Source of the DNA: SZUA-287 sp036397975
GTDB taxonomy: Bacteria > Bacteroidota > Ignavibacteria > UBA10030 > UBA6906
NCBI GenBank assembly: GCA_036397975.1
Contig: DASWHW010000120.1
Coordinates: forward strand, 1-38,368
Length of the DNA: 38,368 nt
Direction: 5' to 3'
Part shown: in pieces, positions 16,661-24,176 of the stretch
Layout of the letters: the number at the start of each line of letters is the position of its first letter
How positions within the stretch are numbered: position 1 is the stretch's first letter
Position numbers and translations under genes: made by a program
Notes under the pieces: generated by a model
The model's database searches: none
Told to the model about the DNA's origin: nothing
Seen by the model: only the letters and a program-made list of their open reading frames with translations

Positions 16661-19077
16661 TTGGCTTCCTGCACTGGCAAGAGAGTCAATTGATTCCAAA
16701 GTGCCTGCGACCGCATGAGAGTATCTACGAGAACGGTCCTCAAGCCTCCGTTCAACCACAGCTGTGTTTGATCGTCATAGTTTTTGTGCAGAACCTGTCC
16801 TGATTGTCCAGTCGGCAACACACGATAGGCCTTTCCCGGATGGGCCATGTCCACTATTTGCCGAAAAGACGCGCCGACCGTTACCGCGAACGGTTCGTTA
16901 TAACTGTATTCGCCGCTGAGCAACGCCGTGGGTCCACCTTTATAGGGATACGGCCCGATGTTGAAGATAGTCCCCAAAGGGGGAATCAAGCCAAAAGGAT
17001 GTTTTAACGTCACCGTATGTGCGTCTCCCCATCGCCACATGCGTGTATCCCGACCAAGAGAGGACTCGAGGTGAGTAACGGCCTCTTGTAAACTCTTACG
17101 GATGATATCGTCACGCGTCTCTACTGGAGGAGTCGTCACGTCATCAAACCATTCAGTCGAGTCTTCTTCGAGCATCTTTGACATAACCCGTACCGGAATA
17201 TTGACAAGAATGACAAAATCGTGAAATAATTCTTCTCCCATCTCGTCCCTGTAGGTGTTCGCGAGAAGGCGGGAGTAGAATTCCTGAAAGATCAGAGTTG
17301 CAATGTCATTTTCATCGAAGTGGAAATTCCAGTTCTCGAAATATTCGAGGAGTTTTTCCTTTTGAAGAAGGTCAGTCGTTCGAAGCACGGCAAGAAGGAA
17401 CGGAGTCGTCGTTCGTGCCTGGTGGGAATATGTATCATTCTGAAGGCGAGAAAAGTCATCCGGAGAAAACACATCTTGCTTTCCGAGAAACTCTTTCAGG
17501 CGGAGAATACGGGCGGGTGGCTCCCAGAGGTTTGAAATCAGGTATGGATACGAGTCGTCCACAATCTTATTATTTGCCGTCGCGATGAATCCTTCGGATG
17601 GGTTGAAAAGATGGGGAAGTCTCTCGAATGGCACGAATCCTTTCCATTCCGTGTCCTTTGTCCATCCGGGAAGCGGCATGGTGGAATTGAGCCCGGCTCG
17701 AATGGGTAACTTCACACCGCACCAATAGCCGATATTTCCTTGCACATCTCCATACACAAAGTTCTGCCCAGGACCGGGAAATTCTTTGACTCCTGCAAGA
17801 AACTCACTCCAATTTGTAGCGCGATTGATTTTGTAGAACGCGTCTATTTGATTGTCTTGTTCAGCTCCTGTCCATCGCATCGTTGCAACAAACGGTAATT
17901 GCGCTTTCTGAAGTCTAGTGTGAATGTCCGTCACCACCGGCCCGTGATGCGTGGATCGTACTACAAACTTGACTGTGCTGTCTCCCCGCACAGAGATTTC
18001 CTCCTCACGAACCTTCACCGGAAACCACTTACCATCGTAGAGGTATGTTGATTGATCCACAGAGTCGAGGTGTTCAACGTAATAGTCCGCATCATCGGCC
18101 ATGACGGCGGTAACTCCCCATGCGACGTGATCGTTGTGTCCGGAGACCACGCCGGGTATGCCCGGCACCGACATTCCGCTCACGTTAAGATCGCCGGAGG
18201 AGACGTGCACCTCGTACCAGTTCGAAGGGGCATGCAGTTTGAGATGAGTATCGTTTGCGAGAATGACCTTCGAAGAAGAGGATTTTTGTGGAGCCACTAC
18301 CCAGGCATTACTTCCCGCGGACATGCCTTTATTCCCCTTGAATTCATTGTATTGGCGGGCAATATTCAGCCATTCCATCCCGTCTGAAGCAACTGCCTTG
18401 AGTGCACTTCGTGACACAATCGGCGGAACATTCCCCGGGTACGGCGGGAAAAGCTCAAGAGCCTTTTCATCGCCAACCCGATCGGCGATTGCACCCAATA
18501 TCAGGTCAACCCACCAGGACATGTTCAGTTCCCACGACATGAGCCTCCCGATGATAATGCTGTGAACAGGTGTCCATGGTTCAGGCTCGTAGCCCAGCAT
18601 GTCAAACTCCACCGGATACCTGCCTTTGGCGAGAGTAATGTACGCGTTCACACCATCAGCATACCATTCCAACCGCTCCGAGGATGAAGAATCAAGATGC
18701 TCGGCAACGGCTTCAGCAATATACTGGATGCCAATGATGCGAAACATCTTGTCAAACTCAATCGTTACCGATCCAAAGATTTCAGAGAGTCTCCCCATTC
18801 CTGCGCGCCGCCCGACATCCATTTGCCACATCCGATCCTGAGCATGGACAAACCCCCAAGCCACCATGAGGTCATGCTCATTCCGGGCAGCAATATGGGG
18901 CACACCGAACTCGTCCCGTGCGACTGAAACGCACTGTATCAGTCCCGGGACTTCGATCGTGCCGGCAGTTTGTGGATAGGACTTTTGAATCTGATAGCGA
19001 AAAAAGAAGAAGAGAGAAACAACGAAGACGAAAAGGACAACCGCAAGCCCTAGGAAAATCTTGGTACGTTTGCGCAA
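16657..19077 (-). CDS. Penicillin-acylase-family (Ntn) hydrolase, membrane-anchored or exported
   Basis: The 806-residue protein has a strongly hydrophobic N-terminal segment (about 8-27) that is either a signal peptide or an anchor. G-V-P-H-I-A-A-R-N-E-H-D-L and H-A-Q-D-R-M-W-Q-M mark the A-chain. G-M-S-A-G-S-N-A-W at 251-259 is the self-cleavage site, with S256 expected to become the N-terminal nucleophile of the B-chain. Such periplasmic enzymes cleave amides, including acyl-homoserine lactones or N-acyl amino acids; the substrate here is unknown. The start codon is TTG at 19077, supported by GGAG six bases upstream. A predicted promoter lies at 19149-19177. The stop overlaps the sirtuin start. 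Confidence 0.92.
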   Translation of the reverse strand: MRKRTKIFLGLAVVLFVFVVSLFFFFRYQIQKSYPQTAGTIEVPGLIQCVSVARDEFGVPHIAARNEHDLMVAWGFVHAQDRMWQMDVGRRAGMGRLSEIFGSVTIEFDKMFRIIGIQYIAEAVAEHLDSSSSERLEWYADGVNAYITLAKGRYPVEFDMLGYEPEPWTPVHSIIIGRLMSWELNMSWWVDLILGAIADRVGDEKALELFPPYPGNVPPIVSRSALKAVASDGMEWLNIARQYNEFKGNKGMSAGSNAWVVAPQKSSSSKVILANDTHLKLHAPSNWYEVHVSSGDLNVSGMSVPGIPGVVSGHNDHVAWGVTAVMADDADYYVEHLDSVDQSTYLYDGKWFPVKVREEEISVRGDSTVKFVVRSTHHGPVVTDIHTRLQKAQLPFVATMRWTGAEQDNQIDAFYKINRATNWSEFLAGVKEFPGPGQNFVYGDVQGNIGYWCGVKLPIRAGLNSTMPLPGWTKDTEWKGFVPFERLPHLFNPSEGFIATANNKIVDDSYPYLISNLWEPPARILRLKEFLGKQDVFSPDDFSRLQNDTYSHQARTTTPFLLAVLRTTDLLQKEKLLEYFENWNFHFDENDIATLIFQEFYSRLLANTYRDEMGEELFHDFVILVNIPVRVMSKMLEEDSTEWFDDVTTPPVETRDDIIRKSLQEAVTHLESSLGRDTRMWRWGDAHTVTLKHPFGLIPPLGTIFNIGPYPYKGGPTALLSGEYSYNEPFAVTVGASFRQIVDMAHPGKAYRVLPTGQSGQVLHKNYDDQTQLWLNGGLRTVLVDTLMRSQALWNQLTLLPVQEAK

Positions 19078-19148
19078 GAATCACTCCGAAATTGAGAGCA
19101 GCAACACACACCCGGCGCTGAGAGATGAAAACGAAGCTGTGCAGCGTC

Positions 19149-19177
19149 AATATATCGAATGGAGCGTACTCTTGCAA
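19149..19177 (-). promoter_or_regulatory. Predicted sigma70-type promoter of the acylase operon
   Basis: On the minus strand TTGCAA (19177-19172) and TATATT (19154-19149) are separated by 17 bases. Transcription would start about 65 bases before the acylase TTG codon. It lies immediately downstream of the hairpin at 19190-19211. Confidence 0.5.
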
Positions 19178-19211
19178 ACAAAGAGGAATCGGGCCGGCGT
19201 TTTCCGGCCCG
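19176..19211 (-). terminator. GC-rich hairpin terminator after the FadL-like gene
   Basis: CGGGCCGG (19190-19197) pairs with CCGGCCCG (19204-19211), an 8-base-pair GC stem with a 6-base loop, 13 bases after the stop of the outer-membrane protein gene. On the minus strand it is followed by a moderately T-rich stretch (ATTCCTCTTTGTT), so the uridine run is imperfect. Confidence 0.6.
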
Positions 19212-19224
19212 GGTGCGATGTATT

Positions 19225-20655
19225 TTAATAGCGGAAGGAGAGAGTTGCGAGAACGTTGTGAGTCCGAACCTGTTCATCAACGCGTGCGCTGGCGTCGTAG
19301 TTGTCGCGGAACGTATCCCAAAAACCATGCGCATACGAAATGTCGAACATCGCGGCTTCACTCAGCTGGATTCCAACACCACCGGTGACGAACTTCTGGT
19401 CGAATGAGGACTGATCGCCTCGGTATGGAGACGGATGCAGCATGAAGCCGGCGCGTAGTCGCAAGCCGATATTCTTTAATTCGAATTCCCCCCCAACGTT
19501 GATATTCGCAGTTCCAACAAACAAGTCTTTGATCGTACGGTTGTATGATAGCAAGTCCTGCGTTCCTTTGGTAAACTCCAACTGTGTCCAATCGGTGTAT
19601 TCCACGTCTGCGGAAAGCATAAGGCTGTTCAACAGGACGGAAACTCCTCCACTGAAGACCCATGGCGTGGAGATGTCATACTCTGTTTCGCCTCTATCGG
19701 TGACTGGCCCGAAACTATCCCCATTGTCAAAGAGGCTCCGGTAATCAGTGCCGAATGTTTCTTTCACACGAAGACCGGTAGGTGTCTTAATCCCGATACC
19801 GACTCGATACTGGTCTTCTTTTCTGATCAGAAGGCCGAACTTCGCATTAAATCCGGTAATATCACTTCGGATGTTGTCTTCAATGATAAAACTCTCAAAA
19901 TCGTATGGAGATGCTTCATAGATCTTGCGAAGGTCCGACTCGGTATAAGTTCCATCATATCGATACTGACCTGAGAGATACGTTAGAGTCAGTCCTGCAG
20001 AAATATTGGGAGATACTTCAATTCCACCTCCCGCAGACCATTGGTTAAGCCCTCCTCCTTCAAGGGCTTTTTCGATTTCCTGGAGATTTCCACTGATAGG
20101 GTTAATCCATCGGCCCGTAACAGAATCAATATCCGCGAGAAAGAGTTCATACGCAACATTGCCGCCAGGGTTTGCCGGGGCAAGCGCACCGTCTGTCGCA
20201 AAAGTCTGAATAAGACTCGTTCCCGTGTTGAAGCGTTCAAACGAAATTCCGGTGGAGAAGTCGGTCGGTCGTTGATAGCCGAGCGCAATCACCATGCTTC
20301 CCCGTTTCGTAGGAACAGGCAGGACGAACCCAATCGAGTTCAACGATGTTGAATTGATCGAATAATCGGACGCGGTCCCGGAGAACAAACTGGCACTCTG
20401 TCCGTTCAGATGACCAAGCCCCACGGAAAATTCGCTGAAGCGAATCTGTGTCAGCCCGGCGGGATTCCAGTAGAGTGCACTGAAATCGTTTGCAATACCT
20501 GTAAAAGCATTTCCCATTCCCAAAGCACGGGCGCCAACCCCAATCCCGGGTGTGGCGAACCGGAGTGCATCCTCGGGAAATTGGGCGCGGGCAGCGCTGC
20601 CACAAAACCAAATCAAGAATCCCGCACTTAGTATGCGTACTGTCTGCTTTCTCAT
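19225..20655 (-). CDS. OmpP1/FadL-like outer-membrane beta-barrel protein
   Basis: The 476-residue protein starts with a signal peptide cleaved after A-R-A (about residue 24). It carries the hallmark of this FCB FadL-like group just after cleavage: G-A-R-A-L-G-M-G-N-A-F-T-G-I-A-N-D-F-S-A-L-Y-W-N-P-A-G-L. The rest alternates amphipathic strands with charged loops and ends in F-R-Y, a typical barrel-closing aromatic end. FadL-type barrels move hydrophobic compounds across the outer membrane. ATG at 20655 is preferred because the signal peptide begins there and GAGG lies a few bases upstream; starts further upstream (20670, 20718) add a non-hydrophobic extension, and the longest would begin in the loop of the upstream terminator. 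Confidence 0.88.
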   Translation of the reverse strand: MRKQTVRILSAGFLIWFCGSAARAQFPEDALRFATPGIGVGARALGMGNAFTGIANDFSALYWNPAGLTQIRFSEFSVGLGHLNGQSASLFSGTASDYSINSTSLNSIGFVLPVPTKRGSMVIALGYQRPTDFSTGISFERFNTGTSLIQTFATDGALAPANPGGNVAYELFLADIDSVTGRWINPISGNLQEIEKALEGGGLNQWSAGGGIEVSPNISAGLTLTYLSGQYRYDGTYTESDLRKIYEASPYDFESFIIEDNIRSDITGFNAKFGLLIRKEDQYRVGIGIKTPTGLRVKETFGTDYRSLFDNGDSFGPVTDRGETEYDISTPWVFSGGVSVLLNSLMLSADVEYTDWTQLEFTKGTQDLLSYNRTIKDLFVGTANINVGGEFELKNIGLRLRAGFMLHPSPYRGDQSSFDQKFVTGGVGIQLSEAAMFDISYAHGFWDTFRDNYDASARVDEQVRTHNVLATLSFRY

Positions 20656-20689
20656 AAGAACCTCGCTCATATTTACACTGTCACTGGAC

Positions 20690-20754
20690 AAAAAAAACCC
20701 ATTTGCATCAACGTCCACTGCATAATCAGTTGTCGAAGAGGTACAAATGGGTTT
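20690..20754 (-). terminator. Long-loop intrinsic terminator with eight uridines
   Basis: On the minus strand AAACCCATTTG (20754-20744) pairs perfectly with CAAATGGGTTT (20705-20695), and the transcript then runs into eight Ts (20697-20690). The stem is 11 base pairs and the loop is 38 bases; part of the loop (ACTG with CAGT) could form an inner hairpin. It lies 20 bases after the low-complexity lipoprotein gene and before the FadL-like gene. Confidence 0.8.
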
Positions 20755-20773
20755 AGTATAACAACCCTAAAAT

Positions 20774-21673
20774 TTACTTTCTGCCACTCCGCGAACCACC
20801 ACCACTTCTTGTTCCTCCCCCACCGGATGAGGGGGGCGCTGAACTTGGTGGAGTGGACGGTTGCGAGCGAGGAGCTACTTGCGGGGTGGATCGTGGCGGC
20901 GAAGAAGAACTCCGGCCCCCGCCGTTTCTCGGTGTACTTCTGGGTGCTACTGAACGCGAGGGTGTTCCCCTCGAAGATCTTCCAACGCTCTCCCGATTTC
21001 CTCTTGATCCGCTCCGCGAACCACTCCGGACGGTCGTTCCTGTTCTTGTTGATGACCCTGGGACAACCGTCGGACGTGACGAAGGACGGGTGGCACCAAC
21101 TTTTTCATTGCCGCGACCACGCGCCGCAGTCGGCAGAACCATGCCGCCGCTATTTTCGGAACCTCTCGCTGTTCCTGTATATCCGCGCGTTGCGCCACTA
21201 CCGCGTGTGTTGCCAAAACCTCTGGTGTCTGCAAATGTCCTGCGAGAACCGCCGTTCCAGATCGGGTATCCTGAATATGGATAACCGTAAGAGGGATAAT
21301 AGGGATAGTTCCACCCATAGCTGTAAGGCAGGCACCAACCGTACCATGGATCGTAGGAGAAACACCAGCTTGGATAGTACGAGCCCCAGCTATAGCCGAA
21401 TCGGTACCATGGATAATAGCCGTAGCCAAACCCAATGGCCACTGATGCCCCTGGATAGTAGGCATCATCATAGAAGCGGTCACGCGCGGAATCATATTCT
21501 TCGTCTGTTACGCTATCCACCTGATTCCCGTCGCCCGTAACTTCTTCTTCATTGTTGTAGTCATCGTAGTATCCATACGATCTTCCGGTCTCAAGTTGGG
21601 TGTAGCACCCGGAAAGGAACACAACAAGTGTTGTGATTATTATGAGAGAAATCTTTTTCGTAAAGAGGTTCAC
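20774..21673 (-). CDS. Low-complexity lipoprotein (Tyr/Trp-rich then Ser/Arg/Gly-rich)
   Basis: The 299-residue protein starts with GTG at 21673 behind GAGGTG. A hydrophobic signal ends in the lipobox L-S-G-C (C23), so it should be lipid-anchored in the envelope. Residues 24-75 are acidic. Residues about 75-145 are very rich in Tyr, Trp, Gly and Pro (repeated Y-P-W, Y-G-Y and P-S-Y-G-Y-P patterns). Residues 145-299 are Arg/Ser/Gly/Thr/Pro-rich and presumably disordered, ending in S-R-S-G-R-K. No catalytic domain is visible. It may be a surface, adhesion or matrix-type protein, but this is inference. A strong terminator follows. Long opposite-strand open frames here are shadows of its biased composition. 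Confidence 0.8.
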   Translation of the reverse strand: MNLFTKKISLIIITTLVVFLSGCYTQLETGRSYGYYDDYNNEEEVTGDGNQVDSVTDEEYDSARDRFYDDAYYPGASVAIGFGYGYYPWYRFGYSWGSYYPSWCFSYDPWYGWCLPYSYGWNYPYYPSYGYPYSGYPIWNGGSRRTFADTRGFGNTRGSGATRGYTGTARGSENSGGMVLPTAARGRGNEKVGATRPSSRPTVVPGSSTRTGTTVRSGSRSGSRGNRESVGRSSRGTPSRSVAPRSTPRNGGGRSSSSPPRSTPQVAPRSQPSTPPSSAPPSSGGGGTRSGGGSRSGRK

Positions 21674-21773
21674 TGTTTCACCTCGTCTCTATTGTGCAGG
21701 AATGCGCGGTAAATAAATTTCTATCGGGATTCTTCCTCTTAGAGGTGCAAGTTCGGTGCCAGCCCGAATCGCC

Positions 21774-21835
21774 CTCAATATCACTTATTGAGCTATTTTC
21801 TCTACCAAAGGTGTGCTTATTTTTGGACAAGCACA
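21774..21835. repeat. Two short inverted repeats in the 189-base intergenic gap
   Basis: CTCAATA (21774-21780) pairs with TATTGAG (21786-21792), and TGTGCTT (21812-21818) pairs with AAGCACA (21829-21835). A third small one, TGTTCA/TGAACA, lies at 21843-21860 close to the end of the beta-barrel gene. None is followed by a uridine run on the minus strand, so they are weak terminator or operator candidates. The rest of the gap 21674-21862 shows nothing recognisable apart from the ribosome-binding site of the lipoprotein gene. Confidence 0.35.
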
Positions 21836-21862
21836 ACCGGTTTGTTCACTAATATGAACAGC

Positions 21863-22633
21863 TTAGAAGAATCTGGCGTATTCAATTCTTATGGTCCGGC
21901 TGCCCACAGATTTATCAACACCGTTTTTAGTAAGATCCTTTATCGTGAAACCAAGAGTCAGACCTCCGCCAACTGTCCATTTGATCGCAGTATTCAAATA
22001 GCCTTTTCCGTCACCAATGGCCCGCCCGTGAGAGTCGTTGATTCCGAGATTGTATTCTACGAGAAGTGACAATGCCGGACCGATCGTTTTTTCAACGCCT
22101 AGATATCCATTCACATCCCTGTTCCCATCTTTTCGTTCAAAGCTATAATTGAGTCCTACGTGAAAACTGATGTAGCCGAGGAGATCATAGTTTTTGCTCG
22201 CGACGAGGAACACTCCCGGTGATTTAATGATATATCGATCGAGCGAGTCGACATATCCCTCTTTTCCCTGAGAATCAAAACCAATTACCAACGCAGGAAG
22301 TAAAATTGATTCCTCGATGGGCCGAAGCTTCAGGCTAAATCCAGGGAATGGGTTCATGTTCGGAGTGCCGGAGCCAATAATCCCCGAACCTCCGTACGAC
22401 GCGCCGATGCTAAACCAATCCAGGGCACCGACGGAAAAATTCAACAGCAATCCGCCGTCCTGAAAGAAATCAAAGTCCAGTCCATAGCTGCCGCTTGCAA
22501 GCATCCCGGCCGTTGGCATATCGACAATCGTCCGAGGTTCCAGATTTCCACTTGACCCGGCAGACCCCTGCCCTAAAAGACTCGTATAAAAAACGAAGGA
22601 GAGGAGTAGAATGGTCGCTGTACGCGCTTTCAC
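21863..22633 (-). CDS. Small outer-membrane beta-barrel-like protein (YjbH-type)
   Basis: The 256-residue protein has a signal peptide (hydrophobic to about residue 19, likely cut near L-L-G-Q-G). It then has amphipathic strand patterns: T-I-V-D-M-P-T-A-G-M-L near the mature start, G-S-Y-G-L-D-F-D-F-F and G-V-F-L-V-A-S-K-N-Y. It ends R-I-E-Y-A-R-F-F, with the aromatic terminal residue typical of barrel proteins. The P-T-A-G-M-L start recalls YjbH-like proteins, but the match is only by pattern. The start appears to be GTG at 22633, since nearby ATGs are out of frame. It lies 18 bases downstream of the amidohydrolase and is probably in its operon. Confidence 0.75.
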   Translation of the reverse strand: MKARTATILLLSFVFYTSLLGQGSAGSSGNLEPRTIVDMPTAGMLASGSYGLDFDFFQDGGLLLNFSVGALDWFSIGASYGGSGIIGSGTPNMNPFPGFSLKLRPIEESILLPALVIGFDSQGKEGYVDSLDRYIIKSPGVFLVASKNYDLLGYISFHVGLNYSFERKDGNRDVNGYLGVEKTIGPALSLLVEYNLGINDSHGRAIGDGKGYLNTAIKWTVGGGLTLGFTIKDLTKNGVDKSVGSRTIRIEYARFF

Positions 22634-22651
22634 AACATCACCATGGCCGTC

Positions 22652-24172
22652 TTAGGCGTCATCGTCGTCGCCGAACACTTTTCGAACATCCTTCGGCAGT
22701 TGCGGTTTTTTTTGAAGTACTGGTTTGCGGTATTCTGATGGAACGGGTGGCATTTCAAGTATCGCCGTTTCTTCACGGGGTGGTCTTCCCTTTTCAAAAC
22801 CATCGACCGCCTCAGAACTGGGAGTCTGGACGAACGAAATCACCTTCGGCGGCTGAATCTGCGGCTTCTCCGACAAAGGCGCAGGGTAGTATTTTCTCAT
22901 CAGTTGCTCTGCACTTTTTCGTATCTCTTGCTCATCGGAAATAACGAGTTGACGATCGTGAAGCCCGAATTCTCCACGTACCATCACACTGGTGATATCG
23001 CCGGTATGGAGATACCGCAAGAGAACGTCAGCCATGGCAATTGCTGTAGGGGATAAATCCGGAGGAGGAATGCGAAGGCTGTCGATTGAAAAGAAGACGA
23101 TGTCAGCTCTTTTCCCAACTTCAAGAGATCCAACCTTGCGTTCAACCCCAAGAGCGTGCGCACCATTAATGGTTGCCATCCGTAAGAGTTGCATTGAATT
23201 GTGCTGTTGAAATCCCGGGAGTGTGATGGTGAGATGTGAAAAAAACTGCATCTCCCCGAGCATGTCGAACCTCCCCCAATCAGTTCCAAACGACATGAAG
23301 ACGTTGGCGTTCATCATGTCCTTCAGCGACGGATATCCAGTCTGTTTGAAGGCGGTGGATCGGGGAGTGATGACTAGCGGTACTCCGTATGCCTGGACAA
23401 GCGCCACATCATTATCCGTGAGGTAGTTTCCGTGCAGGATAGTGGTGCCCCGCTCAAAAACTGCATACTCCGCAAGAAGCGTGAGGGGGTTTTTCTGAAA
23501 ATTCCTTCGGATGACATCCGCATCGTCTTTCAATTCCGCAAGATGCGCTACCACGGGTAGTTCAGTCGATCGCGAAGCATTGAGGATGCTTTCAAAACTG
23601 TAAACTGTATACTCCCCCTCTTTGCCGAGGCTGATGTTCATCGGGGGACGACCTTCCCCAAGATCACGAGCGGCAGAAATCTGATCCCAGTTCTGCAGCG
23701 ACACCACGCCCAACACTTCAGAGCGTTCTATCTCTTGAAGAACAGTGATCAAACCCTTGTCGTCCACAGGAGGGGGAAACTCGCCGACTGTCGTTGTCCC
23801 TGCCCGGAGGTGACTGCAATATGCTGCATGGTAAAGTGCACCAATGTCCCGACGGCTCTCCGCTTCGATAAGAAGACGCTGAATTTTTTCGAACTCTTTT
23901 GCCTTTGACCATTGAAGATAATGCCGACCGTCGGTGTAGCGGCGGTGTAGGAATGAATCGGAATGACAATGGGCGTTGACAAAGCCCGGCGTAAGAAGCT
24001 TCCCTCGCGCATTGATAAGCGTGGCGCCGTGATATCGCTTTTCCAGCTCCTCGAGGTCAGGAGACAACTCCACGATCACGCCGTCACGAATAACGAGATG
24101 AAGGAACCCTCCCCTGTTTTCGGGGTCGCACGTGAGAACATAGCCATGACTGATGATTCGTGTATTGGTCAT
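22652..24172 (-). CDS. Amidohydrolase (cytosine-deaminase/TRZ-ATZ-like metal-dependent hydrolase)
   Basis: The 506-residue protein has the metal-binding set of the amidohydrolase superfamily: H68 and H70 in N-A-H-C-H, H210 with E213 in A-H-L-A-E, H247 in I-L-H-G and D298 in G-T-D-W. The H-x-x-E plus H-x-H plus D arrangement is typical of enzymes deaminating or dechlorinating heterocycles (SAH/MTA deaminase, TRZ/ATZ group). The substrate is not predictable. The catalytic domain ends near residue 430 and is followed by a Pro/Lys-rich tail that finishes in D-D-D-D-A, unusual for this family. It starts four bases after cysS ends, implying co-transcription. Confidence 0.88.
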   Translation of the reverse strand: MTNTRIISHGYVLTCDPENRGGFLHLVIRDGVIVELSPDLEELEKRYHGATLINARGKLLTPGFVNAHCHSDSFLHRRYTDGRHYLQWSKAKEFEKIQRLLIEAESRRDIGALYHAAYCSHLRAGTTTVGEFPPPVDDKGLITVLQEIERSEVLGVVSLQNWDQISAARDLGEGRPPMNISLGKEGEYTVYSFESILNASRSTELPVVAHLAELKDDADVIRRNFQKNPLTLLAEYAVFERGTTILHGNYLTDNDVALVQAYGVPLVITPRSTAFKQTGYPSLKDMMNANVFMSFGTDWGRFDMLGEMQFFSHLTITLPGFQQHNSMQLLRMATINGAHALGVERKVGSLEVGKRADIVFFSIDSLRIPPPDLSPTAIAMADVLLRYLHTGDITSVMVRGEFGLHDRQLVISDEQEIRKSAEQLMRKYYPAPLSEKPQIQPPKVISFVQTPSSEAVDGFEKGRPPREETAILEMPPVPSEYRKPVLQKKPQLPKDVRKVFGDDDDA

Positions 24173-24176
24173 GACT

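Noticed and set aside
20809..21540. Long plus-strand open frame (243 codons) opposite the lipoprotein gene, with a second one at 20853-21284
   Set aside because: It is antisense to a protein with a lipobox and a good GTG start, and both frames arise from the repetitive Ser/Arg/Gly codons; no family features are seen.
21720..21780. A stretch with GTTCG and short complementary arms that might suggest a tRNA
   Set aside because: No acceptor stem, anticodon arm or proper T-loop can be built; only small inverted repeats are present.
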